Below, one piece after another: positions 16,989 through 25,204 of a stretch of DNA of 64,000 nt (its first letter is position 1; each line of letters opens with the position of its first letter). A program made the translations under genes and the position numbers. Origin of the DNA: an uncultured Collinsella sp. (GTDB lineage Bacteria > Actinomycetota > Coriobacteriia > Coriobacteriales > Coriobacteriaceae). The stretch is taken from assembly GCA_900546775.1 (NCBI GenBank), contig UREM01000001.1:1-64000 (forward strand), written 5' to 3'. The notes beneath the pieces were generated by a model. The model saw only the letters and a list, made by a program, of their open reading frames with translations, was not told the origin of the DNA and made no database searches.

Positions 16989-17885
16989 CTAGATATGCTG
17001 ACGAATCGCGTCGATATAGGCCCGACCGTAGCGCGTAAGCGTCGTGTTCTTGCGCGTGATGATGCCAATCTCCATGTACTCGTCCACGTCGAGCGGAATC
17101 GAGATAATGCCGGGGCCGTTGAGCTCGTGGCTGATCACGCCCGAGCATACCGTGTAGCCGTTGAGGCCCATGGCCAAATTGAACAACGTCGCACGGTCGC
17201 GCACGCGGATATTCTTGCGACGCTCAAACGTCGAGGTCAGCTCCTCGGAATAGTAAAACGAGTTGTAGCTGCCCTGCTCGTAGGACAGGAACGGGTAGTC
17301 TTCCAGATCCTCGAGCGTCACGCTGGAGCGGTCCGCCAGCGGATGGTCGGCACAGACGAAGACATGCGGCGTGGCGCAGAAAAGCCCCTCGAATACGAGC
17401 TCGTTGGCCGCCAGCATGCGCTCGATAACCTCGCGGTTATGCTCGGATAAGTACAGGATGCCCAGTTCGCTTTTCATATGCGCGACGTCCTCGATAATCT
17501 CGTGAGTCTGCTCCTCGCGCAGGGTAAAGTCATATCGCGCGGCATCGAACTCACGGATCACATCGACAAACGCGTTGACGGCAAAGGAATAATGCTGGCA
17601 GCTCACACTAAAGTGCGGCACCTGCTCGGACGCGCCCTTGTACTTGCCTTCGAGCAGATCCGCCTGATCGAGCACCTGGCGCGCGTAGCCCAAGAAGGTC
17701 TCGCCCTCCTCGGACACAATGACACCCTTGTTGGTGCGCTCAAAGATGTGCACACCCATCTCGTTTTCGAGATCGCGGATCGACGCGGTAATCGAAGGCT
17801 GCGACACAAAGAGCCGGCGCGAGGCCTCGGTGATGCTGCCGCATTCGGCAACTTTGACGACATACCTGAGCTGTTGAAGCTTCAT
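16989..17885 (-). CDS. LysR family transcriptional regulator
   Basis: This 298-aa LysR protein has its winged HTH at residues about 1-60 (ASRRLFVSQPSITASIRDLE) and an effector domain at about 90-298. The start ATG 17885 has ggaggccatc upstream, and MKLQQLRYVV is a typical LysR beginning; the longer ORF to 18092 overlaps the HAD gene in another frame. It lies 10 bp after the HAD phosphatase stop, so the two are probably cotranscribed. The MetE-like gene follows. Control of that gene is inferred from position. Confidence 0.93.
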   Translation of the reverse strand: MKLQQLRYVVKVAECGSITEASRRLFVSQPSITASIRDLENEMGVHIFERTNKGVIVSEEGETFLGYARQVLDQADLLEGKYKGASEQVPHFSVSCQHYSFAVNAFVDVIREFDAARYDFTLREEQTHEIIEDVAHMKSELGILYLSEHNREVIERMLAANELVFEGLFCATPHVFVCADHPLADRSSVTLEDLEDYPFLSYEQGSYNSFYYSEELTSTFERRKNIRVRDRATLFNLAMGLNGYTVCSGVISHELNGPGIISIPLDVDEYMEIGIITRKNTTLTRYGRAYIDAIRQHI

Positions 17886-17895
17886 GATGGCCTCC

Positions 17896-18804
17896 CTAGA
17901 CGTCCGCGAAACCCGAACCCGCCGCATCTGCCTGACGCATAAACGACGGCATCTCCCCCGTCGCGGCGCAGGCGGCAATCTGATGCAGAGCCCCGGCAAC
18001 CGCATCGTCTGCCGCAGCGCCGATATGCCAGCGCGCGGCAGCCGTGACGGCCTCGTTGGCATTGGCGACTGCAACGGAGTTGGGGACGGCACCGATCATG
18101 GGCAGGTCGTTATCGGAATCGCCAAATACGGCCACCTCGTCGGACGTCAGGTCCAAAGCGCGCGCCAGCTCCAGCGCAGCGCAACCCTTGTCCCAACCTG
18201 CTGGAAGAATGTCGAACAGGCGCACACGATTGTTGGGAAACACAAGCGAGAGTTCCGGCACCTCAACGGCAGCGTTCTCGCGTAGCTCCGCGAGCTCCTC
18301 ACGCGAACGGGTACTCCAGATATTCGCCTTAAACACCGGCGCGCCATCGACGATGGGACGACACGGGGCCTCTTCGCCTTTGAGCCACACATTGCCGCCC
18401 GACTCCATAGCGCGACGTACACGCTCGGGATTACTCGTCACGCAATAGGCATCGTTGCCCCAAAAGTCATCGCCCAGGCTGTAGACTTTTAGAAATGTAT
18501 CGTCGGTCTCTTGCTCCAGATAGTCGGCCAAACGCATCAGAGCATCGTTGTCGATTGCGCGCGAAGCGACTACTTCGCCGTCGACAAACATCACCTGGCC
18601 GTTACAGAACGCACCGGTCGAAAAACACTCGGAACGGTTTTTGAACATCCAGCCCATCGCGGAGGGCTGGCGACCCGAAACCGGGCCAAAGTGCAGACCC
18701 GCCGCCTGCATGGCATGAATGCCCTCGATGGCGTAGTCGCTGGCGCCGTCATGCCCGGCTGGAATCAGCGTATCGTCCATATCGGTCAGCACAAGTTTAA
18801 TCAT
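17896..18804 (-). CDS. HAD-IIB (Cof-type) hydrolase
   Basis: This 302-aa protein is a HAD superfamily phosphatase. Motif I is DMDDT (residues 8-12, nucleophile D8), motif II is in PVSGRQ, motif III is the Lys in GWDKGCA, and motif IV is GDSDNDLPMIG. The Cof-type cap lies between motifs II and III. Such enzymes dephosphorylate sugar phosphates, FMN or PLP. It starts at ATG 18804 with gagggg upstream and is followed closely by the LysR gene. Confidence 0.93.
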   Translation of the reverse strand: MIKLVLTDMDDTLIPAGHDGASDYAIEGIHAMQAAGLHFGPVSGRQPSAMGWMFKNRSECFSTGAFCNGQVMFVDGEVVASRAIDNDALMRLADYLEQETDDTFLKVYSLGDDFWGNDAYCVTSNPERVRRAMESGGNVWLKGEEAPCRPIVDGAPVFKANIWSTRSREELAELRENAAVEVPELSLVFPNNRVRLFDILPAGWDKGCAALELARALDLTSDEVAVFGDSDNDLPMIGAVPNSVAVANANEAVTAAARWHIGAAADDAVAGALHQIAACAATGEMPSFMRQADAAGSGFADV

Positions 18805-18844
18805 AAGGCCCCCTCGGTCATTCTTAATCCCGTCTATTGTACCG

Positions 18845-18946
18845 ACCTGCCAAAAAGAGACAGGTTTATATTGGCAGGTTTTATCTGGGAAAACGCAAAG
18901 CCCCAGTTGTTACCTGCCAAAATAAACCTGTCCCTTTTTGGCAGGT
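18845..18946. repeat. Inverted pair of 35-bp GTCCC-family hairpins
   Basis: Copy A (18845-18879) and copy B (18912-18946) are near-identical hairpins in opposite orientation. Each has acctgccaa / ttggcaggt arms and a taaacctgtcyctt loop. Copy B differs from a third copy at 39577-39611 by one base. They sit between the HAD promoter and the TPP riboswitch. Confidence 0.8.
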
Positions 18947-18972
18947 GCGCTAGTATAGGGAACAACAGATTC

Positions 18973-19072
18973 GATGCGGGAGTGCCGGCGGTGCAAACCA
19001 CAAGGCTGAGAGGGCATGGGACCCAATCCTTTGAACCTGTCAGTTAATGCTGGCGTAGGGAGCATGCCGCCT
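18973..19072 (+). ncRNA. TPP riboswitch (THI element)
   Basis: Conserved THI-box segments are present in order: the ggctgagagggc block (19004-19015), the acccaatcctttgaacctg segment (19021-19039) and the ctggcgtagggagc block near 19050-19063. Flanking bases can close P1. It precedes thiM and is followed by an intrinsic terminator, so thiamine pyrophosphate most likely causes early termination. Confidence 0.95.
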
Positions 19073-19077
19073 TTTTA

Positions 19078-19108
19078 GGGGCGCTGTCTATGCACAGCGC
19101 CCCTTTTC
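19078..19108 (+). terminator. Riboswitch-coupled terminator
   Basis: Perfect 10-bp arms ggggcgctgt (19078-19087) and acagcgcccc (19094-19103) are followed by tttt. It lies just after the TPP aptamer and 22 bp before the thiM start. Confidence 0.88.
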
Positions 19109-19129
19109 TATGCCAAGGAGGCATGTGCA

Positions 19130-19969
19130 GTGATTGATTCGGAACAGCTTAAGCAAAACGTGGTCAAGGCCGTGGAGGAGATTCGCGCCACCAATTCGAT
19201 GGCGGGCTCCATCACCAACACGGTGACGATTGACTTTGTCGCCAACGCGCAGCTCGCCGTGGGCGGATCGGCCGCCATGGTCTATCTGCCCGACGAGGGC
19301 GAGGCGCTCGTTGCCGGCGGCGGCGCCATCTATCTGAACATGGGCACACTCTTCCCCATCTACGAGCAGACGATTCCCCGCGCGGCCAAGGCGGCACACG
19401 ACGCCGGCAAGCCCTGGGTGCTCGATCCGGTGGGCCTGGGCATCGGCAGCCTGCGCACCCAACTGGTAAACGAACTCAAGCAGTACAAACCCGCCATCGT
19501 GCGCGGCAATGCCTCCGAGATTATCGCGCTCGCCGGCCTGTGGGGCCTTGAGGGCGAAGCGGCCGATCTGAGTCGCGTGCGCGGTGTCGATACCACCGAC
19601 ACGGTAGACGCCGCCCGCGGCGCCGCCGTGGCGCTCGCCCGCTACACCGGCGGCGCCGTTGTGGTCTCGGGCGAAGTCGACCTGATTACCGACGGCACGA
19701 CCGTGGCCAAGTCCCACGGCGGCAGCCCGCTCATGTCCAAAATCACCGGCTGCGGTTGCTCGCAGGGCGGCGTGCTGGCCGTGTATGCCTGCGCCGCCGA
19801 CCCGTTTACGGCGGCCATCTGCGGCACCGCCGCCTACAACGTTGCCGGCACGCGTGCCGCCGCCGTTGCCGATGCCCCGGCAAGCTTTAAGGTCGCCTTT
19901 ATCGACGAGCTCTACCGCGCGACCGCCCAGGACATTGCCGATAACCAACTCGAGCTCGAGGAGGCATAA
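19130..19969 (+). CDS. thiM: Hydroxyethylthiazole kinase
   Basis: This 279-aa ThiM phosphorylates 4-methyl-5-(2-hydroxyethyl)thiazole for thiamine salvage. Family features include the N-terminal ITNTVTIDFVANAQLAVGGS, the central WVLDPVGLG, and the anion-hole/catalytic GCGCSQGG region where the Cys lies (KITGCGCSQG). The start is GTG 19130, with aaggagg 8 nt upstream; the nearby ATG at 19123 is out of frame and closes quickly. It is the first gene of a TPP-controlled operon with a thiamine-binding protein and thiE. Confidence 0.95.
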   Translation: MIDSEQLKQNVVKAVEEIRATNSMAGSITNTVTIDFVANAQLAVGGSAAMVYLPDEGEALVAGGGAIYLNMGTLFPIYEQTIPRAAKAAHDAGKPWVLDPVGLGIGSLRTQLVNELKQYKPAIVRGNASEIIALAGLWGLEGEAADLSRVRGVDTTDTVDAARGAAVALARYTGGAVVVSGEVDLITDGTTVAKSHGGSPLMSKITGCGCSQGGVLAVYACAADPFTAAICGTAAYNVAGTRAAAVADAPASFKVAFIDELYRATAQDIADNQLELEEA

Positions 19970-19972
19970 GGC

Positions 19973-20314
19973 ATGTCCGAGCCCGCAACCAATGCCGGTA
20001 TGAACACGCTCGTCGCCGTAGCCATCGCCCCGTGCGGCACCGGCGACGAGCTGTCCGCCGAGGTCGCCGAGGTCGTACGCGTCATTCGCGAGAGCGGCCT
20101 TCCCAACCGCACCACCTCGATGTTCACCGAGATCGAGGGTGACTGGGACGAGGTCATGCAGGTCGTGCGCGACGCGACCTTTGTGTTGGCGAGCAAGGGC
20201 ATCCGCACCGAAGTCGTGCTCAAAGCCGATATTCGCCCCGGTTTTACCGATACCATGACCGGCAAACTCGAGCGCATGGAAGCGCAGATCAAAAAGCAGG
20301 AGGAAGCACGATGA
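19973..20314 (+). CDS. MTH1187/YqgV family thiamine-binding protein
   Basis: This 113-aa ferredoxin-like-fold protein of the MTH1187/YkoF superfamily (former DUF77) has VAIAPCGTGDELSAEVAEVV at its start, matching members that bind thiamine or its HMP part. It lies 3 bp after thiM and overlaps thiE by 4 bp. A role in carrying or sensing thiamine intermediates is inferred from family and operon. Confidence 0.88.
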   Translation: MSEPATNAGMNTLVAVAIAPCGTGDELSAEVAEVVRVIRESGLPNRTTSMFTEIEGDWDEVMQVVRDATFVLASKGIRTEVVLKADIRPGFTDTMTGKLERMEAQIKKQEEAR

Positions 20315-21006
20315 GCATCCGCGACAACCTTGATATCTCGGCCTATCTGGTACTCGGCCCCGAAAACACCCTCGGGCGACCCGTGGGCGATGTGGTGGCC
20401 CAGGCACTCGACGCCGGCTTTACCTGCATCCAGGTGCGCTCCAAGGTGGCAAGCGCCCGCGAGATCATCGCGCTGACGGGCGATGCCGCGCAGGCTATCG
20501 CACAGGCCGGCAAGACCGGGCAGGTCGCCCTGCTGATCGACGACCGCCTTGACTGTGTACTCGCCGCGCGCGAGCAGGGTATCGCTGTCGACGGCGTGCA
20601 CGTGGGCCAGAGCGATATTCCCGTCGAGGTCTGCCGCAAGCTTCTGGGCCCCGATGCCATCGTGGGTCTTTCGGCCCGCTGCGAGGAGATGCTCGAGTAC
20701 GTCAAGACCGCCGACATGAGCCTGGTCGATTACCTGGGCGTAGGCCCGCTCCACGAGACCGAAACCAAGCGCGACTGCGGACGTGCGGCCGACGGCTCCA
20801 TCATCACCAAGAGCTTTGAGGACCTGGCCGCCCTCCATGCGGCAAGCCCCGTCCCCATTGTGGTGGGCGGCGGCGTCAAGACGGCCGATCTGCCGCAACT
20901 CAAGTCCACCGGCGTCGACGGCTTCTTTGTGGTGAGCGCCGTCTGCAGCGCCGACGACCCCTACGCCGCAGCCGAGGAGCTCGTCGATACCTGGCAGCAA
21001 GCATAG
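20311..21006 (+). CDS. thiE: Thiamine phosphate synthase
   Basis: This 231-aa TIM-barrel enzyme joins HMP-PP and thiazole phosphate to give thiamine phosphate. Typical ThiE segments are CIQVRSK near residue 40, LLIDDRLDC, GVHVGQSDIP, YLGVGPLHETETK and the phosphate-binding VVGGGVKT. Its ATG overlaps the TGA of the thiamine-binding protein, so translation is coupled. No thiD lies in this operon, so HMP phosphorylation must be encoded elsewhere. Confidence 0.95.
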   Translation: MSIRDNLDISAYLVLGPENTLGRPVGDVVAQALDAGFTCIQVRSKVASAREIIALTGDAAQAIAQAGKTGQVALLIDDRLDCVLAAREQGIAVDGVHVGQSDIPVEVCRKLLGPDAIVGLSARCEEMLEYVKTADMSLVDYLGVGPLHETETKRDCGRAADGSIITKSFEDLAALHAASPVPIVVGGGVKTADLPQLKSTGVDGFFVVSAVCSADDPYAAAEELVDTWQQA

Positions 21007-21011
21007 ACCTA

Positions 21012-21158
21012 TGCCGAGCAGCTGCTCGGCAGCCTCATATCTTCAAGAGCGGAAAGCGCATCCCAGTTTGGACGTCCATTCTGGGATGCGCTTTCCGCAT
21101 AGAGGACCAGCGGGAAACTGCGTCCCAGTCTGAACGCTGATTACGGGATGCAGTTTCC
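21012..21158. repeat. Palindrome plus two related REP-like hairpins
   Basis: A 20-bp perfect palindrome (tgccgagcag and its complement) lies at 21012-21031, just after thiE. Next comes a hairpin with perfect 18-bp arms, 21049-21066 and 21081-21098, around a 14-nt loop. A related hairpin follows, 21112-21126 and 21145-21158 (gggaaactgcgtccc / gggatgcagtttcc). The two hairpins share the ggaaa-N2-gc-R-tccc design but differ in arm bases. They fill the gap between thiE and the convergent patatin gene. Confidence 0.8.
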
Positions 21159-21168
21159 GGCGTAGTCC

Positions 21169-22038
21169 CTACCCCGCCAGATACGCTTCCAGCGCGGGCA
21201 ACGTCGCCTCCGCATCGCGACGGCCGATCTGGTAGATGCGCTCGAGTTCATCGGGCTCGCGGCACAGCGACGGCACCTTCACCGATTCGCTCGGCCGCAC
21301 CACAAAGATCTCGCCAGCGGCTTCGCGACGCGTCAGGTCATCGAGCGTGGCATTGTAGACCTCGTGCCGATGCTCAAGCGCCGCAACAAACTCCGGATAG
21401 TAACGATACACGCGACGCAGCATAGGCATCACGCTATTGGGCTGCTTTACAAAGCCTGCCGGCTGCGTCAGCACCACCACGTTGCGATCATAGCCCTGCG
21501 CAAACAGCCAAGCGCTGGGAATGGAATCGGCAACACCGCCATCCAAGTACTTACGACCCTCGATGGCAACAGGACGCGTCGCCACGGGAATCGCCGACGA
21601 CGCCCGGATCCACTCAATATCGCGCTCGTCGCCATAGGGCAGGTCATGGTAGACGGCCTGCCCCGTCTTAAGATCGGTACATACGCACGTAAACCGCATG
21701 GGGCAGGCGCGATATGCCTCCAGATCGATGGGATCGCGCTCGATGGGTACCTCATGATAGGCAAACTCGGCATTGAACATATCGCCGGTTCGCAACCAGC
21801 TCGTCACGCTCGCATAGCGCTTGTCGGCGCAATAGGTCTTGTTGTAGCGAATGGCGCGGCCGATCTGGCGCGATTTAAAGTTGTAGCCAAACGCCGCGCC
21901 CGCCGAGACACCCACCATATGGTCGCAGGTTAAGCCGTGCTCCATCCATACGTCGAGCACGCCCGCCGTATACATACCGCGGTAGCCGCCTCCCTCGAGC
22001 GCAAGCCCCACCGTGCGCGTCGTGTCTGGCTGTGCCAT
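21169..22038 (-). CDS. Patatin-like phospholipase family protein
   Basis: This 289-aa cytoplasmic protein has the patatin catalytic set: oxyanion loop GGGYRG (about residues 16-21), nucleophile elbow GVSAG (about 42-46) and the Asp in DGG of KYLDGGVADS. Architecture and length fit the bacterial YjjU/RssA-type acyl hydrolases. ATG 22038 (MAQPDTTRT) is chosen because patatin homology begins here and ggag lies 9 nt upstream; the frame extends to 22122 without a better site. The natural lipid substrate is unknown. Confidence 0.9.
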   Translation of the reverse strand: MAQPDTTRTVGLALEGGGYRGMYTAGVLDVWMEHGLTCDHMVGVSAGAAFGYNFKSRQIGRAIRYNKTYCADKRYASVTSWLRTGDMFNAEFAYHEVPIERDPIDLEAYRACPMRFTCVCTDLKTGQAVYHDLPYGDERDIEWIRASSAIPVATRPVAIEGRKYLDGGVADSIPSAWLFAQGYDRNVVVLTQPAGFVKQPNSVMPMLRRVYRYYPEFVAALEHRHEVYNATLDDLTRREAAGEIFVVRPSESVKVPSLCREPDELERIYQIGRRDAEATLPALEAYLAG

Positions 22039-22362
22039 GCGACCATCTCCGTTCCCGTGTTTTAAAGCGGAACAAGTATACCCGCCAACATATATCGTCT
22101 CAGTCGCATTTTCATCGAACATCGCATCGTCGTGTTACCGCTTGGCAAATAATTGTCACCCATAGTATTGGCACCCCTATATAATTTTGTACTGTTGTTT
22201 ATACTACTCAGCAGTTATCAACAGCGAACATTAGCCGGCAAAGTAGCCCAACAACGCAGCAAGGCGGAGGCCTGGATACACGCAATACGCTGAGCAACGG
22301 CGCGTGTACACAACGAGCTCGCCCGACGCAATCCGCCCCGACCTCAGAAAGCCGCTTAGAAC
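22039..22362. other. 324-bp intergenic region with no gene found
   Basis: This is the divergent gap between the patatin and GGDEF/EAL genes. An AT-rich stretch (tatataat at 22178-22185 and ttatact at about 22199-22205) suggests promoters. The 3' half is GC-rich leader-like sequence with no recognised riboswitch. I looked for a c-di-GMP (GEMM) aptamer and found no match to its core. Confidence 0.6.
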
Positions 22363-25080
22363 ATGGATACTGTCAGCAATTACACCGAAACGCTCGAAAA
22401 GACCATCCGTGACCTTCTCGAGCGTCAGGATGATCTGATTAGGACCGCCTTTACCGACCAGCTTACCGGACTTGGCAACCGCGGCGGCTTTGCCCGTTCC
22501 CTCGAGGAGCTCTGGGAGCAGGACATCCCCGTTACCATGGCGTTCATCGATATCGACAATCTCAAGCACTGCAACGACGTCTTTGGGCATGACGAGGGCA
22601 ACCGCTACATCTTGCAGGTAAGCCTTTATCTCAAACTGTATATGAAGGTGGACGAGGCGGCATTTCGCCTGGGAGGCGACGAGTTTGCCATCCTGTCTAC
22701 GATCGCGACCGAGGACGACCTCGCCGAGCGTCTGGAACACTGCCGGACGGTCCTGCTCAAAAACAACGATGCCGAGATGCCTCACTCGTTTAGCTACGGA
22801 GTGTCGCACGCCGACCCCGCCCTGGGCGAAGCCCCCAATCGCTTGACGAACGATGCCGACCATCGCATGTACGACTATAAGCTGCGCCATGCCGTGCACC
22901 TTGATCGACGCAATATCGCACAAGCCCACACCGACGACTTTGAAATAAGCGATCGCGTTTTCGACGCCCTTTCGATGCTCAACGAAGGCCGATATTTCTT
23001 TATCGAGAACTTGGACAAACATCGAACCCTTTGGTCACAAGGCGCCTTGCGCGATCTTGGTCTTCCTTCGGAGCATATAGACAACTGTCACGATTATTGG
23101 AAAACGCGTGTCCATCCCGATGACCTTGAGGCCTATACCAACGACATCGACCAAATCTATGACGGCTCCAAACATCGTCACGTCATGCAGTACCGCGTGC
23201 GCAATGCCGCCGGCGACTACATCCTCGGCCGCGCTCGCGGGTTTCGTATCGACGGCGACGGAAATACCCCCTCGCTCTACGTCGGCGAGCTCGTCAACCA
23301 CTCGCTTGCCGAGACCGTCGACGCCGCCACGGGTCTCGGAACGCAGCGCACGCTGATCAACGCTATCGATGCCTGCCGTCGCGACCGTTGCGAGACGGGG
23401 CTTATAGCAGTGCGCGTTCGCGGCACGGCAAAGCTCAACGAGCTCTACGGGGCCGAGGCCGTCGACAACATGCTCGCCGAATACGCAGGCCGCATGCTGT
23501 CGATTGCTCGCGGCAGGAGTCGCGTCTTCCGTTCACGCAACGCCCAGTTCGTCGTGCTTAGCAACAATTTGGATCACGAAGCATTCGAGCAACTGATCCA
23601 ACATCTCAAAGAGGCCGTTTTCGCTCCCGTTCGAATCGCGGGCGACACTATTACCCCCGTCTGTCTTGTCGTTCCGGCCTTTTACGAGCACCTGACCAAT
23701 CAAACGGCCGCCGTTTTAGGCGAACTCGACCGTCGCATTCGCACGGCCGGCGGGCTTGTTCCCAACGACAGCCTCCCCATACCCGAGGTGGAGCGCAAAA
23801 GCGCCATCGCCGAACGCATCGATCCGCTCACGGGTCTCTATCGACCCAGCGAGTTTATGCGCCGCGCCAACGAATTTCTTGAGACAAGGCGCAACGGCGC
23901 CTGGTGCATCGCCACCGTCGACATGGGACACATGCGACTGTTCAACGAATGGCACGGACAGGCCGAGGGCGACCGCACGCTCGCCGATGTGGGCACGGTC
24001 CTCAAGGACATCGAAAATGCCGACATGGGCGTCGCAGGGTACTGGGGCCAAGACGACTTCTGCATACTCATCCCCTTTGAGCACGACACCGTCCATCAAA
24101 TCTATAACAGCGTTCGCGAGGCCGTGGCCAAGCATGATGACGGCGTGGGTTTCTGGCCGTCCATGGGCGTCTACCCCATCGACTCCAACGAGGAAATCAC
24201 CATCGATGCGCAGGCCAAGGCCATGTTTACCAATCGGCGTGCAAAAAACGACTTTAAGGAGCGCATTGCCATTTTCCGCCCCGAGGAGTACGAGCGCGAA
24301 ATCTCGTTCCACCGCACGCTGACCGAATTCCAGTATGCGCTCTCAAACGGCCGCATTACCTACTACCTGCAGCCCCAGGTCGACATGGAAACCGGCGAGA
24401 TCACTGGCGCCGAAGCGCTCACGCGCTGGATTGACAAGGACGGCTCCCTCATTTCACCCGTCACCTTTATCCCCGCTCTCGAGGAAAGCGGTTTTGTGGT
24501 GACGCTCGACAAATACGTTTGGCAGGGCGTTGCCTCGTGGCTGCGCGGGCGCATCGATCGAGGGCTTCGCGTGGTTCCGATCTCGCTCAACGTGTCACGC
24601 GTGGATATCCTTGCCTGCGACGTTGCCGAGCATATGGGGGCACTCGCCGACCAATACAATCTGCCGCCCGAGCTCATGCGCATCGAGATCACCGAGACGG
24701 CTTATACGGGAGAGTCCGAAGCTGTGGATAAGCTGACGGCCGACCTGCACAACCGCGGCTTCTCGACCTACATGGACGATTTTGGCACCGGCCAGTCCAC
24801 GCTCGCGATGCTCAAGAACGTCAACGTCGACGTCATCAAGCTCGACCGCACGTTTGTGCCCGTCGACGGCGATCAAGGCCGCAGCGTGCAAATCATTTCA
24901 TCAATGCTCGAGATGGCGCAGTCGCTCCATCTGCCCGTTGTGGTCGAAGGCATCGAGACAAATGAGCAGGCAAACATGCTACGCCAAATGGGCGCCCGCT
25001 ACGCTCAGGGCTTCCTCTACTACCGTCCCATGCAGGCGGAGGATTTTGAGGCACTGCTCGACGGTGGCGACAGCAACTAA
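22363..25080 (+). CDS. GGDEF / PAS-like / two degenerate GGDEF / EAL c-di-GMP protein
   Basis: This 905-aa soluble protein has an intact GGDEF (RLGGDEFAIL, motif at 104-108), a PAS-like domain (about 195-325), a second GGDEF-like fold with no signature (about 330-460), and a third whose signature is degenerate (YWGQDDFCIL, about 490-620). A C-terminal EAL domain (about 640-890) follows. The EAL residues look catalytic: AEALTRW, NVSR, EITET, DDFGTG, IKLDR, EGIET and QGFLYYRP. It may make or bind GTP/c-di-GMP at one end and hydrolyse c-di-GMP at the other. There are no membrane helices. A single-domain-set paralogue follows. Confidence 0.9.
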   Translation: MDTVSNYTETLEKTIRDLLERQDDLIRTAFTDQLTGLGNRGGFARSLEELWEQDIPVTMAFIDIDNLKHCNDVFGHDEGNRYILQVSLYLKLYMKVDEAAFRLGGDEFAILSTIATEDDLAERLEHCRTVLLKNNDAEMPHSFSYGVSHADPALGEAPNRLTNDADHRMYDYKLRHAVHLDRRNIAQAHTDDFEISDRVFDALSMLNEGRYFFIENLDKHRTLWSQGALRDLGLPSEHIDNCHDYWKTRVHPDDLEAYTNDIDQIYDGSKHRHVMQYRVRNAAGDYILGRARGFRIDGDGNTPSLYVGELVNHSLAETVDAATGLGTQRTLINAIDACRRDRCETGLIAVRVRGTAKLNELYGAEAVDNMLAEYAGRMLSIARGRSRVFRSRNAQFVVLSNNLDHEAFEQLIQHLKEAVFAPVRIAGDTITPVCLVVPAFYEHLTNQTAAVLGELDRRIRTAGGLVPNDSLPIPEVERKSAIAERIDPLTGLYRPSEFMRRANEFLETRRNGAWCIATVDMGHMRLFNEWHGQAEGDRTLADVGTVLKDIENADMGVAGYWGQDDFCILIPFEHDTVHQIYNSVREAVAKHDDGVGFWPSMGVYPIDSNEEITIDAQAKAMFTNRRAKNDFKERIAIFRPEEYEREISFHRTLTEFQYALSNGRITYYLQPQVDMETGEITGAEALTRWIDKDGSLISPVTFIPALEESGFVVTLDKYVWQGVASWLRGRIDRGLRVVPISLNVSRVDILACDVAEHMGALADQYNLPPELMRIEITETAYTGESEAVDKLTADLHNRGFSTYMDDFGTGQSTLAMLKNVNVDVIKLDRTFVPVDGDQGRSVQIISSMLEMAQSLHLPVVVEGIETNEQANMLRQMGARYAQGFLYYRPMQAEDFEALLDGGDSN

Positions 25081-25204
25081 TACGCTCGTGCGCAAACGCC
25101 ACCGTCGAGGGAGCGTTTGTTCCCATGAGCTAACTAATACCCCAATCTAAACCAAATTGGGAGTAAGATACAAACCATTGTTCCATCCAAGGAGGTCATC
25201 CATC

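Noticed and set aside
22039-22362. c-di-GMP (GEMM) riboswitch before the GGDEF/EAL gene
   Set aside because: The conserved aptamer core could not be found by eye in either half of the region.
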